Source: Strigamia acuminata (taxonomy: Eukaryota; Arthropoda; Chilopoda; Geophilomorpha; Linotaeniidae). From it: a DNA stretch of 60,000 bases. The notes under the pieces are model-generated. The model was not told the DNA's origin and did no database searches. It saw only the letters and a program-made list of their open reading frames with translations. The first letter of the stretch is position 1. Each line of letters opens with the position of its first letter. The stretch spans positions 33,756,427 to 33,816,426 of the forward strand of contig OX442315.1 in NCBI GenBank assembly GCA_949358305.1, read 5' to 3'. Shown piece after piece: positions 46,410-57,287 of this stretch. A program made the translations under genes and the position numbers.

Positions 46410-49400
46410 CTATTTTCTGCTCTCTTCACTTAAAAAATATTTTTGGGCATTGGGAAACTTATGCGGGTTGAAATCGGGATCCTGAGACAATCGAGAACGC
46501 ACTGATTCCTTAATTCGTTCGGCGCACGCCTTCTGAATGGTGGGATTTTCAGAAACGTCGTGAATTACTTCGTCCACGCTCGTCAGCGGTTGCGCAGATG
46601 CCAAATTGATCGAACGTCTTAAAACCTCGTTAAAAGTTGAGCGCACGTCAGACGGGGTTTGCAGTTTACCGGAATTCATCATCTAAAATTTTTAAAAAAA
46701 TTAATAAAAATAATTAAAAAATTATTTTAATTAATAAAATTCATTCAAAAACGCTTAAAAGCGGTCACCTTTCGCCGTTTGGACGGCATTCCATCCAGAT
46801 AAGCGTCACTGAACGGTGCTTGTGTCGAATTAATGCTTTGATGATGCACATCTTTCGTTATAATAGGCACCCACTCCTAAAAAAAAAAATATTATTTCAA
46901 TTTAAAAACAAATAAATTTTCTTTCTAAACGCCTTACAGCTGGAACAGAATCCTGCCACGAAGCTGAACTCAACGACGAATCAGCTTTATCACTTGAATT
47001 GGAGATCGCACTAGTGCAAGTGCTCCTGTCATTCTCGTCTAATTTTAAATCCGTCTCCATGGGCTGCAAAAGTAACAATCTCCTCTCAGTACCAATCAGA
47101 CAAAACGCGATTAATTTTCACCTCATTAGCATCTACAAAAGCATCTTTGGGCGAACTGTCGCTCGATTTCACCCCGTTTTCGGTCACCGCGTCAACCGCG
47201 GTGTTTTCCTGCGACGTTGTTGCCTTTAAAAACAAAACAAATTTCCACAAAAATTCCAAGCTCCGCGTCTGGCGAGATCGTTAAACATCTGGCGATCATT
47301 AACCGCCTGGCCAAACAAATTACCCTATTTTCATTTGCCTCCACGACTACCGGGAAATGGACAATATGATGCCTGACTTCTTCTTCGGTCACCGTTATAT
47401 TCGCCATCATGGTTTGGATGTTACCGGCTAACAAATTGATCACAGAGTGCTCCGCATCTCTAGTAGTGTTTGCCAATAAGGAATGCTGAATGAAAAAATA
47501 CAATTAATAAGTGAAAAACCTTTAGGTAAATCCAATTCCTTACGACTTGTCGGTGAACAATACGTTCCAAAGACTGCATGCCGTCTTCGAAGCACGACAC
47601 ATTCAGCATGATGATTTCGGACGTGCTAATGCGGCACAATTCGTACATAGCTTGGCCAAAATTGTCTTTAAAAACGCACAAAACCATTCAAATTAATCAC
47701 AAAAACCACCAAATTAAATACAAACAAATTTTACGTTCAATTGTGAAGATATGATTTATAAAATCAAACATTCTCTTCGTGATGTAATTACACATGGTGC
47801 TCACGTAATCGATTCCAGGCTTGACATTGACATTGGCTTCACGCTGAAATAAAAAAAAATAATTACAAAAAATAAACAAAACAAAACAAAATCAATTTCC
47901 TACGGAAAGTATTTCAATTTCCGGTCGGCAGAGAGCAACCACACTTTCAACTCGTCTTTGAATCTCTTCGGTGTTCGGTTGACGGTTGTTGAACATTCTT
48001 TCGAGCACGATTTGTCGGAAACGCGGTTGCATGCGATTCAGAGAGTCCGCGTGGCCTAAACACAAGCCGAGCAGTTCGTGGAAGGCCAACCCTTGACTAA
48101 TGCAAACTAAAAGTTCGCTGACGAGATCCGTGGTGGAGGAAACGGTGGTGAGCGTTTCGTTTTCGGTCGCGGCTGGATCCTGGCGCTGTTCGCCTTGCTC
48201 CCGAAGTAGCTGCTGTTGGTGCAACATGTGTTGTTGTTGGAGCCATGCGATTCTGCTCAGGTCGGACGATCCAGGTGGGCCGGGCCGAGTGCGGCGAACT
48301 TGGATTCGGCGCGGCTGATTAGGCATCATCGGAGCATTCGGAGCATTCGCAGTGTTCGAAGCAGACGGAGATGCCACAACATGTACACCTATTAAACAAT
48401 AAATTTATACATTAATATTTTCAGCTATGGGACCGTCCGTAAATGACATAACGATTTTTTTGAGAAAGCGGGTCAATTTTTGATAAATTCTAGAAAAGCT
48501 TTGACATTGTGGAACTATTGATTATTTGTTAAACTTTTAAAAAATTCTGTAGAATTGTTGATAAATTTAGTCGAATTTTTGATGAATTATGATAAATTCG
48601 ATGGAATTTTTGATGAATTATGATAAATTTGATCGAATTTTTGATGAATTTCATCGAATTTTTGATAAATTTAATCAAATTTTTGATGAATTATGATAAA
48701 TTTGATCGAATTTTTGATGAATTATGATAAATTTGATCGAATTTTTGATGAATTATAATAAATTTGATCGAATTTTTGATGAATTATGATAAATTTGATC
48801 GAATTTTTGATGAATTATGAAGAATTTTAACAAATTATGAAGAATTTTAACAAATTATGAAGAATTTTAACAAATTATGAAAAATTTTAACGGATTATGA
48901 TGAATTATGTTGAATTTTTAAAGAATTCTGTCAGATTTTGATCAATTTTTGATAAAATTCGACAAATTTTTGATAAAATTCGACAAATTTTTGATAAAAT
49001 TCGACAAATTTTTGATAAAATTCGACAAATTTTTGATAAAATTCGACAAATTTTTGAGTCAGATTTTTACAAAATTACATGACCAAAATTTGACATCTAT
49101 AAGATAATCGACTTCTCAACAATACCTTGAAACATGGGATTCGATTGGTTCATTAAAACCGACATCAGATTCCCAATAACATTTCCCGACGGTGAATCCA
49201 AAGGAATGCCATTCGATTCTTCAGTCGGCGAATTTCCATTCTATTCAAAAAAAAAACCAAATTCAATTACAAAAACTTCACATTCAACAATAAATTTCCA
49301 AATCATCTCACAGCGGCATTTGTTTCGCCACTTCCATTTCCGTTTTCACCGTTCACCTGCAACGCCGTTCTGCTGAACAAATGTCGGGAAAAGCACGGTA

Positions 49401-52162
49401 AAAACGGATCAAACGCGGGAGCAGCGAGCGGAAATGCATCAGTTGGGCGAGCAGAAGTCCGAGTTCTCGTTGACGTTGTTGTGTTGGTCGCAGTGTTTCC
49501 TCGGGCCTGAGATTGTCCATTACCATCTGACACACAAACCAATCATTATTCAAACCATCCATTTAATTATACCCAAATCTTTTACTTGTCCATTGTGCAT
49601 TTGCTTGACTCCCGAACGATTGAAATAAATTCTGCAATAACTCGGCTCGGGGCGCACGATGAACGACTCTAGTGGGCTGCGGACCGCCTTGTGTGGTCGC
49701 GGGAACAGAATCCCCTATCATGGTGGCAGAAATGCTGTCTATGGTGATGCTACCGGGATTCAATTCCATGAAAAGAATCGGGCTTTGAAAGCCCCCTAAG
49801 TTTGGAATATTAATATTTTCACGTGACAGAGTGCTAAAAGTGCGGGGAGTTGTTGTGGTTGGCGGTGCTGGTGCGTTAGTGTTGTTTCCTCTGGCCGATG
49901 CATTGTCGACTGTCACCACCTAATTTTTTTAGAAGAAAAAAATATTTAAAACAAAGAAAATTACTCAAACGATCGTATTTCTCGAATTATAAGATAATAT
50001 TACAAAGAGACTTTCACAGTTTGAAACACACAAATAATTATTTGTTGCAAACATGAATTCAATTGGTTTTTGCACACTTAGGCATATTTTATGATTTATA
50101 ACACATATTTCATGTTCCTAACATCATATTCGTGAATTATGACATGTTTCTCACGTCAAATCAGAATAAAACCACACGCAATTCGAGAAATATATTTTTT
50201 TAAATTGCTATTTTAAATTCACTGGTGTAGGTGTAGCAGTGGCTTGTGCCATTGGTGGCGTCGGTGGAGTTGTTGGCCTTTGCTGATTGGGTTGACCTGC
50301 CGGTGGCGTGACTGTTGTAGCGTTCAAATTAATATTAGCCTAAATTAAAAAAAAAATTACATTAATATTTTTACAAATATTTGTTATATAAATTCGAGAC
50401 CTGAACTGGAATTCCAGCTTGCAGTAAATTATGTGGTAGCTGCACCGGAAGCAAAGTATACAAGCGTCGAGGCGCAGGCTGGCGAAAATCGACTCGAATT
50501 TCGCTCACAGCGTGATAAGCGTGACTCAAATGATGGAGGATAGACGAAATAGTATTGAAAGTTTGTTGCGCTAAAGTAGCTTGCTAAAACATCCAAACAA
50601 ACGGTTCAAATTAAAAAAAAACTATTCCCCAAACAAACCAAACTCTTCAAACTTGTTCATCGAATTCCTCTTGCTCACGGTGAAGCAAACTTTGGTATTG
50701 TTCAAGATGCGGGCCTAAACTCGTGTGTAAATTGCGTATTTCATCCAATATCTCACTCAGCGAACGTGTAGTGGGTGAATTGTTCGACAGCAACCTTAAA
50801 AATAAATTAAAATCAATTTAAAAAAACCACAAATTCAAAAAAACGAATAATTCTTTACGATGGTTGCGGATTGTTCTCCTCCGCAGCGCTAGTTCCGTTG
50901 TCGGGGCTAGGAGTTTGAGTGGAACTTTCGGTCGAAGCGTTATTTGAATGCCCATGCACGAAATCAGAAATTCTCGTAACTCCCGCGGCGCGAGCAACGG
51001 CGGCCGCGACGCCCGCCGCGGCAGTGACAGCGGCCGCAGCCGCCGCGCGCGTAGCTTGAGCGATTCCAGCAGCCGCGGCTGTGCTAGCTCTGTCAATAGA
51101 GTGAGTGGTAGCGTCATCGTTTGTTTGACTATCCACGTTTCGTTGTACGGACTCGACTAGGCAAGCAGTGGGATGCATAAAAACGATCGGTCGGGTTTCG
51201 GCGGGTGGCATCTCACTAGATGCACCGTCACCGCTTGTTGGCGTTGAATTCCGCTAAAAACGCAAAGAAATCATTTCCCAAATGTGTTATTTAATTAAAT
51301 TATCACTTTTTTACCTCATAATTTTCCAAAGTTTGTCTCGCTAATTGCACCATACTCTGAATTTGATTTAAAATACGTCTGGTTTCGCACTGGCCCGACA
51401 CCTGCCCGAGATTAATATGTACATCAACCGAAGATCCATCGTCCTAATTTTGAAGAAAAATTAATCAAACGTCAAAATAAAATCGATTTTTATCGAATAC
51501 GTACCGAAGTTCGCGACATTACTGTTGCATTTCGGCCTAATTCTCCCATTCCAGACACCACATGCTGTACAATTTGCTTCAAAAAAGAATAATTAGTTGA
51601 AAATTTTTTTTAAAAAATTTAAAATTCTTTTTTTTTACATACTTGAACCTGATTCGAGTCAATAACATCCGAGGGGACAGTAAAAGCCCCCAATAAAAAA
51701 CTGTTTCCATCCCTGGCGAGTCCTCTTGGGCGGGGAGAGGTGGATGTCGATGTTGTAGTCGACGAAGTGGTGTTTGTCGAGGAAAACGACTGCGGTGGGG
51801 GACGTTGAACAAGATGAATGACTTTCCCGTTCACATCTGCGGGAAACAAAGAAACAAAACAGTGTTTTTTTAAATTTACAATATTTTATTATATCGTTAT
51901 CGGCAAACGTACCGTATTCCGACAACTTTTTCTCATCTTGCAAAACCCGTCCGCAGTAAATGAGTCTTTGTTTATCTGCGGTGACTCCGACGGAGTTGGC
52001 GATCTTTTCTTTGAACTCTTTCACGGTGATCTAAAAAACATGATAAAATGTATCTCGCACGAATAAAAAATAAATTAGTGTGTTAAATATTTGACTAACT
52101 TCATCTGGCACGGTGTACGAATGATTTTGAGCATCCAATGTCTTTACTTTGACTTCAATCAT
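46410..52162 (-). CDS. BAG6: BAG6 (BAT3/Scythe) chaperone
   Basis: Twenty exons give 1,187 aa, in coding order: 52100-52162, 51913-52030, 51643-51836, 51505-51576, 51315-51443, 50859-51253, 50653-50794, 50401-50583, 50223-50339, 49586-49919, 49312-49526, 49126-49240, 47904-48388, 47735-47843, 47544-47665, 47324-47485, 47122-47223, 46938-47063, 46769-46876, 46410-46682. An N-terminal ubiquitin-like domain (residues 1 to about 75) is followed by Pro/Gln/Ala-rich linkers, a conserved helical middle ([14 protein letters not shown]-like, [19 protein letters not shown]), [13 protein letters not shown], the nuclear signal SKRRK (end of exon 19) and the C-terminal BAG-like region ending [15 protein letters not shown]6 holds hydrophobic tail-anchored clients with GET4/UBL4A and routes failed proteins to the proteasome. 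The length is close to human (about 1,132). Exon 6 is Ala-rich and unusually GC-rich. Confidence 0.95.
48540..49070. repeat. composite minisatellite in BAG6 intron 12
   Basis: Three arrays are joined: a 30-nt unit AATTTGATCGAATTTTTGAT + GAATTATGAT (to about 48,820), a 20-nt unit GAATTTTAACAAATTATGAA (to about 48,900), and a 21-nt unit ATTCGACAAATTTTTGATAA + A (about 48,955-49,055). Confidence 0.9.
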
Positions 52163-52730
52163 GTTGACTGAAATCGGTTACGAAGCCTAATTCGCACCTA
52201 TGGTCAAAAACAAAATGGTGGTTTTTAGAATATGTAATCAATACGCATCACTGACATTCAAGTCGGTGGAAACACTCGAACCTGAGTTAAATTAATACAC
52301 AATAATCGCAGTCAGGTAGATGAACTCTAGCACTTCAAATATAAATAACTTAAGTAAAAATTGATCCGTCTTCGAAGCGAAGAACACTTGCTGCGACGAA
52401 AGCGGAAGTGATTTCACAGAATGAGTACCATAATTTTTAGAGGCTCGTCCTAAAACCTATTTAGACACGCCGATCAAATTTTGTCTAAAATCCCAGGTCG
52501 AATTAAAATGAAAATTTTCTAGTGAATAAATTTGCGATGCAATGCTAAAAGTTTTATCATTTTTACTCTATTGCGTGCTGCGCGAACAGGCGTGCGCATT
52601 GATCCAACATATGCAACCAGCCTTTAAATAGTAAAGAGCGTGATCGCGATATTCTGTGGCTAGCTTGTTTACAGCACTTTTTGGCATCTAAATCTTCGTA
52701 TCTACACTAATACATACTTTGAAAAGCACG
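52163..52730. promoter_or_regulatory. divergent promoter region of BAG6 (-) and EDF1 copy A (+)
   Basis: The start codons diverge across 568 nt. From about 52,298 the sequence toward EDF1 is duplicated upstream of EDF1 copy B (CGCAGTCAGGT, CGGAAGTGATTTC, TATTCTGTGG, CATCTAAATCTTC). The EDF1 core promoter was therefore copied with the gene, and the shared words are its best candidate control elements. Confidence 0.55.
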
Positions 52731-53449
52731 ATGTGTGAATCAGATTGGGATAAGGTGACTTATTTGCGTAAAAAACAACCCAAAGCCAGCCAGATGCGTA
52801 GTCAGCAGGTAATAATGAAGCTTATAAACACAGCCATGTCGACATCATGATGTAATCGTATGTTTTTATTAAAATTTACATTTATAGGCAATTAACACAG
52901 CACAAAGGAAAGGAGTTGCCATTGAAACAACAAAAAAATGTATTTTTTATAAACGAAATTCAATTTTTTTTGTATATTTATTTATTTGTTTATGATTAAT
53001 ATTCGCAGTCAATGCGGCCACTAACAAACAGCATCACACGACGTTGAACACCGCCAAACTCGATCGCGAAACCGAAGAACTTTATCACGATAAAGTGCCT
53101 TTGGAAGTTGGAAAATTGATCCAGCAAGCTCGTCAAACCAAAGGGTGGACTCAAAAAGATCTGGCCACTGTAAATCTAATCAGATTTTGATAAATTTCGA
53201 GATTAATTGATTTTTTTATTGATTTTTTCAAGCGCGTGAACGAGAAACCGCAAGTTATAAACGATTACGAGGCTGGGCGGGCGATTCCCAATCAACAGAT
53301 TTTCAGCAAACTGGAAAGAACACTTGGTATTTATTTAGTAATTTGGTATTATACGAACACGTAGTTTATATCTGTTATTTATCCGAACAGGCGTGAAACT
53401 TCGTGGAAGTCAAAAGGGAAATCCAGTAAAAATTGGTGCGAAGGATTAG
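52731..53449 (+). CDS. EDF1: EDF1/MBF1 transcriptional coactivator, copy A
   Basis: Five exons give 147 aa: 52731-52808, 52888-52939, 53009-53169, 53233-53326, 53391-53449. The N-terminal MBF1 region ([19 protein letters not shown]) precedes a Cro/C1-type helix-turn-helix (about 80-135: [38 protein letters not shown]). Family members bridge TBP and bZIP/nuclear receptors and bind stalled or collided ribosomes. Human EDF1 is 148 aa. The second copy lies 2.19 kb downstream on the same strand with identical intron positions and about 92% amino-acid identity. Copy A has Cys2 and Lys8 where copy B has the more usual Ser2 and Thr8. The stop TAG is followed at once by TGA and overlaps a hairpin arm. 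Both copies look intact. Confidence 0.97.
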
Positions 53450-53487
53450 TGAGTTTTCTGTATGATGTTCGTGTGCGAAAACTCACT
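53448..53487 (+). promoter_or_regulatory. stop-codon hairpin of EDF1 copy A
   Basis: AGTGAGTTTTC (53,448-53,458) pairs perfectly with GAAAACTCACT (53,477-53,487). The left arm begins inside the TAG stop. The same hairpin and the following TCTCGGG are kept in copy B at 55,620-55,672, although the loop differs completely. Confidence 0.6.
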
Positions 53488-53786
53488 CTCGGGGAAAATT
53501 AATCGATTTTGTTTCTTTGACATTAAATAAGCTTTTGCATTTTTCGCGGAATAAATTTGTAATGGTTTAAAGGACAAGGCGTTTCTTACCGATATTCTAG
53601 ATAGGTGCTTCGGAATTTTATTTTTCGTTACCAAAAAACAAATAAAATAAATAAAAATGGGGTTTAATGTATAGTACCACATTATCCCCCTGACATTTAT
53701 TTCCTGTTTATTTCTCTTTATCAATTTTTTTTTTTCGTTTTGAAAAAATGGATTTGACTACAGTTTGTAACAATTTACATAACTTG

Positions 53787-53807
53787 TTTATTCTTGATAA
53801 GAATAAA
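53787..53807. terminator. palindromic poly(A) signal of EDF1 copy A
   Basis: TTTATTCTT and AAGAATAAA are perfect inverted repeats around GAT. AATAAA lies at 53,802-53,807, and TTTATT (53,787-53,792) gives the same signal on the minus strand. It corresponds to 55,900-55,920 next to copy B. Confidence 0.7.
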
Positions 53808-54919
53808 AAGATTTTCTACACTCAAATTGTGTCTTAATCTGTCGCAAAAAGAGACAATTCAATTGATGAAATACATTTTTCTTTTATTTACAATTCTTTG
53901 AAAATTTGACTTGTAATTATTTATATATCGAATACGTTATATCCTAATTTTCCAGTTTAAACAACTGTGTAACTTCGAGTTTACCCGAATTTGTGTGTAA
54001 ATATAGTAACTTAATCGTGTGATTTACACATTTGTGAAAATAAATGATTTAATCTTGTGGTTTACACGAATTTGTGTGTAAATACCGACTTAAACTAGTG
54101 TAAATCATCTCTACTTACACATACCATTTGAAAAGTATAAGTTAGCGTAAGCAAACTATCTAAATAGACGACATAATCAATTTTTGAGATGCTTTTGTGA
54201 TTTTTCTTGCCGTTTTCTTGGATACCTAACTCACAATACACAGGAGATATTTTTCTCGATGTTTACACACAATGTCCCTGCAAATATTCCAGTGATACCT
54301 AAAATAAACAATCCACAATCAACTAAATTACTGAATACTAACTTTACCTTACACAGTTTGTGAGTATTGTGACCATCAGTGTTCATTAATTCGACCTTTA
54401 ATTCGAAGTCGACGATTTTTAATTTTTTGTATCCGCATCGATTACATCCAATTTAGACCAAAATGGATTCCAAATTACAAAAAATTAAATCACCGCAGTC
54501 AGGTGGCTGAATACTGGCACATAAAACATAAATAACTCCTAAAAAAAAAATTGATCTGTCTTCTCAGCGAAGAAACCGGAAGTGATTTCTCAGCACGAGT
54601 ACCCTCATATTCTTTCGACTCTTACTAAGAATTACTTGACTATTACGACCAAATTGTACGTGAAGCCTCAGCTTAAATTAGCCGCAGACCTATCGAGCGA
54701 ATAAATTGTGTCGTAACGAGCAAACCCGCATCGTTTCCATCGGTTTTTCTCATGGCATTTAGCGATGCGCAAACGGGCATGCGCACTGTCTACTCAGCCG
54801 TCAAGTTGAGCCTTTAAAGAGCGTGATTTCAGTATTCTGTGGTGATTAGTTTGTTGATTGCATTTTTTGACATCTAAATCTTCAGGCCTACACAAATTTG
54901 ATGTTTTTAAAGCACGAGT
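53808..54919. other. spacer between the EDF1 copies
   Basis: 53,808-53,850 resembles the 3' end of PSMB1 (CTTAATCTGTCGC versus TTTAATCTCTGCG at the PSMB1 stop). 53,850-54,480 is unique, with repeated GTGTAAAT/ATTTACAC words at 53,990-54,125. From about 54,490 the sequence is the copy of the EDF1 upstream region. Confidence 0.5.
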
Positions 54920-55625
54920 ATGTCTGAATCAGATTGGGACACGGTCACTTATTTACGCAAAAAACAACCCAAAGCCAGTCAGATGCGTAGTCAGCAGGTA
55001 CACAAACATCAAGCTCAGCCGTGTTGACTCCTCACGACGATCAAATGAAAATGTCTCTGTTTTCAACATTTTTAGGCAATAAATGCAGCCCAAAGACAAG
55101 GAGTTGCTATAGAAACAACAAAAAAATGTACGCTTCAAAGCCCTGTATTACAAATTGCTCATTTTCTGCATTAAAATGTGACTATTTGCAGTTAATGCGG
55201 CCACTAATAAACAGCATCACACGACATTAAACACGGCCAAACTCGATCGCGAAACCGAAGAACTTCACCACGATAAAGTGACTTTGGAAGTCGGAAAAAT
55301 CATCCAGCAAGCCCGTCAAGCCAAAGGATGGACCCAAAAAGATTTGGCCACTGTAAATCTCGATTAGATTTTTATTAAATTCCACTTTAATTCGATTCTT
55401 TCGTTGCTTTTTCAAGCGCGTGAACGAGAAACCGCAAGTGATAAACGATTACGAGGCTGGGCGGGCGATTCCCAACCAACAGATTTTCAGTAAATTGGAA
55501 AGAACACTCGGTAATCAAAATTAAAAAATCGAGATAAATCTTTATTAATTAATCTGAATTAAGGTATGAAACTTCGTGGAAGAGAGAGAGGTAATCCAGT
55601 AAAAATTGGTGCAAAGGACGAGTGA
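54920..55625 (+). CDS. EDF1: EDF1/MBF1 transcriptional coactivator, copy B
   Basis: Five exons give 148 aa: 54920-54997, 55076-55127, 55192-55352, 55417-55510, 55564-55625. The domain layout is as in copy A: N-terminal [19 protein letters not shown] and a helix-turn-helix with [20 protein letters not shown]. It differs from copy A at about a dozen residues plus an extra C-terminal Glu. Residues 2, 8 and the THRDKV-like HHDKVTLEV segment are closer to other animals, so copy B may keep the ancestral role. Exon 4 differs from copy A at only about five of 94 bases while introns are largely unalignable. This fits purifying selection or exon-level conversion. It ends convergently with PSMB1. Confidence 0.97.
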
Positions 55626-55672
55626 GTTTTATTCCATTCCCGTATGTATTTCATACGATCCAAAACTCACTC
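55620..55672 (+). promoter_or_regulatory. stop-codon hairpin of EDF1 copy B
   Basis: GAGTGAGTTTT (55,620-55,630, spanning the TGA stop) pairs with AAAACTCACTC (55,662-55,672). The loop carries a nested CGTATG/CATACG hairpin. TCTCGGG follows as in copy A. Confidence 0.6.
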
Positions 55673-55899
55673 TCGGGAGAAAAACCAATTTTGTCATTTT
55701 CCGCTAATTCGATTTGGTACAATTTTTGGAAAATCTGTCGCTTTCCATCGCTATAGGTTTTTCCAATTTTTTTTTCCTTACCAAAAAAAAAAACCAAACA
55801 AAAAGGGCTTTTAATGTAACAGTATCACATTGAACTAACATTAATGCACGTGTAATATGTAAAGGACTTGTCTACTGTTTGTACGATTTACAAAACTTG

Positions 55900-55920
55900 T
55901 TTATTCTTGATAGGAATAAA
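55900..55920. terminator. two-strand palindromic poly(A) signal, EDF1 copy B and PSMB1
   Basis: TTTATTC (55,900-55,906) and GAATAAA (55,914-55,920) are inverted repeats. The right half is AATAAA for EDF1 copy B. The left half is AATAAA on the minus strand, 44 nt past the PSMB1 stop. Because each signal lies upstream of the other gene's signal, the two mRNAs should overlap tail to tail by some tens of nt. Confidence 0.75.
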
Positions 55921-55948
55921 AAACATTTTTCTTAACTCAATCAGTGAT

Positions 55949-56917
55949 TTAATCTCTGCGTAGCGGGAACATTTCGGTCTGAATACCCGCTTCGCCGATC
56001 ATATTGATCATAATTCCGTCTCCGGTGTAGATATCTCGCTCCGCAGCCGAGGTGAACGTGTCGCGGATAATCAAAAGCGCTTGATCCAGAGATATTGGAA
56101 CGTGGGGAACGTTTTCCATGTTTTTATAACCGATTTGGTTATCCAATAGCGGTTGCAAAAGGGCGCTTGACGAGCCCCCTGCTCGGAATAATTCACGCTC
56201 GCAATGACCAACTGGGTCAAAACTGTAAACACAGCCCGTACCTGCAATAAAAATGTCAATTTTACGTTTCGTTTTCATTGGGGTTGGTTAAAAATTGTAA
56301 ATTACCGTTTTCGTCGAGTCCGGCGACGATGTTGGACACGAAATACGGGAAAAAGCGTTTGTAATAAAGCATTACTGACACGAGTTGAGCGACTGCTGGT
56401 GTGTTCATCACTTTGTGGTGCTCGTGTTCGTACATCTGTGGATAAAATATTTTTTTTTTCAATTTTTGTTCGATTTATAGACTGGAATTGGTAATTTTAC
56501 CTTCATTCTAGCTTCTAATATCTTCGTGAAGGTTATAATGTCGCTCCAACAGCCGGAACTGCCCAAAACCGTGGTTGGGGAGCTGTTAAATCAAGATTTT
56601 TTAGTCAATTAATTGAAATTTTTGGGGATTTTCGTCATTTACAGTCGAAAAAGCTTCGGTTGGTCACGCGTGTAGATCTGAAATCCAGTGCTTAGACGAG
56701 TGTCGGATGCGATGACTGCATAGTTTTCGCCCGCAATTGCTACGACACTCCTGTGGAAGTAAAATAAAAAGAATTTTTTAAATTTTTGGTTTTTTTGTCT
56801 AGTCATTTTCCGTATATACCCGCCATTATCCGCATATGGGGAAAATTGGTGTTGTCTTCCTTGGCCCATTGCTAAACTGGTTGGCAAACCATGAGCAGCG
56901 TAATCAGACATTGCCAT
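55949..56917 (-). CDS. PSMB1: 20S proteasome subunit beta type-1 (beta6)
   Basis: Five exons give 236 aa, in coding order: 56820-56917, 56643-56750, 56501-56582, 56306-56435, 55949-56241. It has the Ntn-hydrolase fold of the 20S core, in a non-catalytic position: the mature part begins near [20 protein letters not shown] without the catalytic Thr. Diagnostic blocks are [80 protein letters not shown] and the C-terminal [12 protein letters not shown]. The length is close to human (241). The first of two nearby ATGs ([10 protein letters not shown]) was chosen. It is divergent from LSM2 and convergent with EDF1 copy B. Confidence 0.97.
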
Positions 56918-57287
56918 CTCGGTTATTTGAGAATTAATAAGAGGTTGAAGAACTGCTAAATCACACAAGAAGAAATATTCGGACTTCAGTTGACTTCCGT
57001 TCCGTAAATATGTGACCAAAAAGCGCGGACTAGTGAGGAATAACGGTATTAATACCAGCAAAAGTTTTAAGATGACGTCAAAAAAGTGGGAATATCAATG
57101 GATAAATGAAATTTCTGACGTCATTTATAGAATCTAACTCACCTAAAACGAAAAAGAAAATTAATGGCGGTTATTTGTAAGTTGTGTTGCGGTGTTTTGC
57201 GAATAATTGTATCTAAATATTTTATTTTCTCTTCCAATTCAGAGTCATGTGAAATAGTGTTTCACATTAACATCCATTTGCATAAAT
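56918..57287. promoter_or_regulatory. divergent PSMB1/LSM2 promoter with two CREs
   Basis: 370 nt separate the two start codons. Two perfect CRE palindromes TGACGTCA lie at 57,074-57,081 and 57,116-57,123, 42 bp apart (four helical turns). They are the obvious ATF/CREB-type sites of a shared promoter. AAAATTAATGGCGG at about 57,156 may mark the LSM2 5' UTR. Confidence 0.65.

Noticed and set aside
50948-51160. Arg/Ser-rich ORF antisense to BAG6 exon 6
   Set aside because: It is a shadow of the GC-rich poly-alanine coding stretch.
57163-57224. ATG at 57,163 (ATGGCGGTTATTTG) as the LSM2 start
   Set aside because: Its frame does not join to LFYSFFKS, and the ATG at 57,288 followed by a GT..CAG intron restores the family N-terminus exactly.
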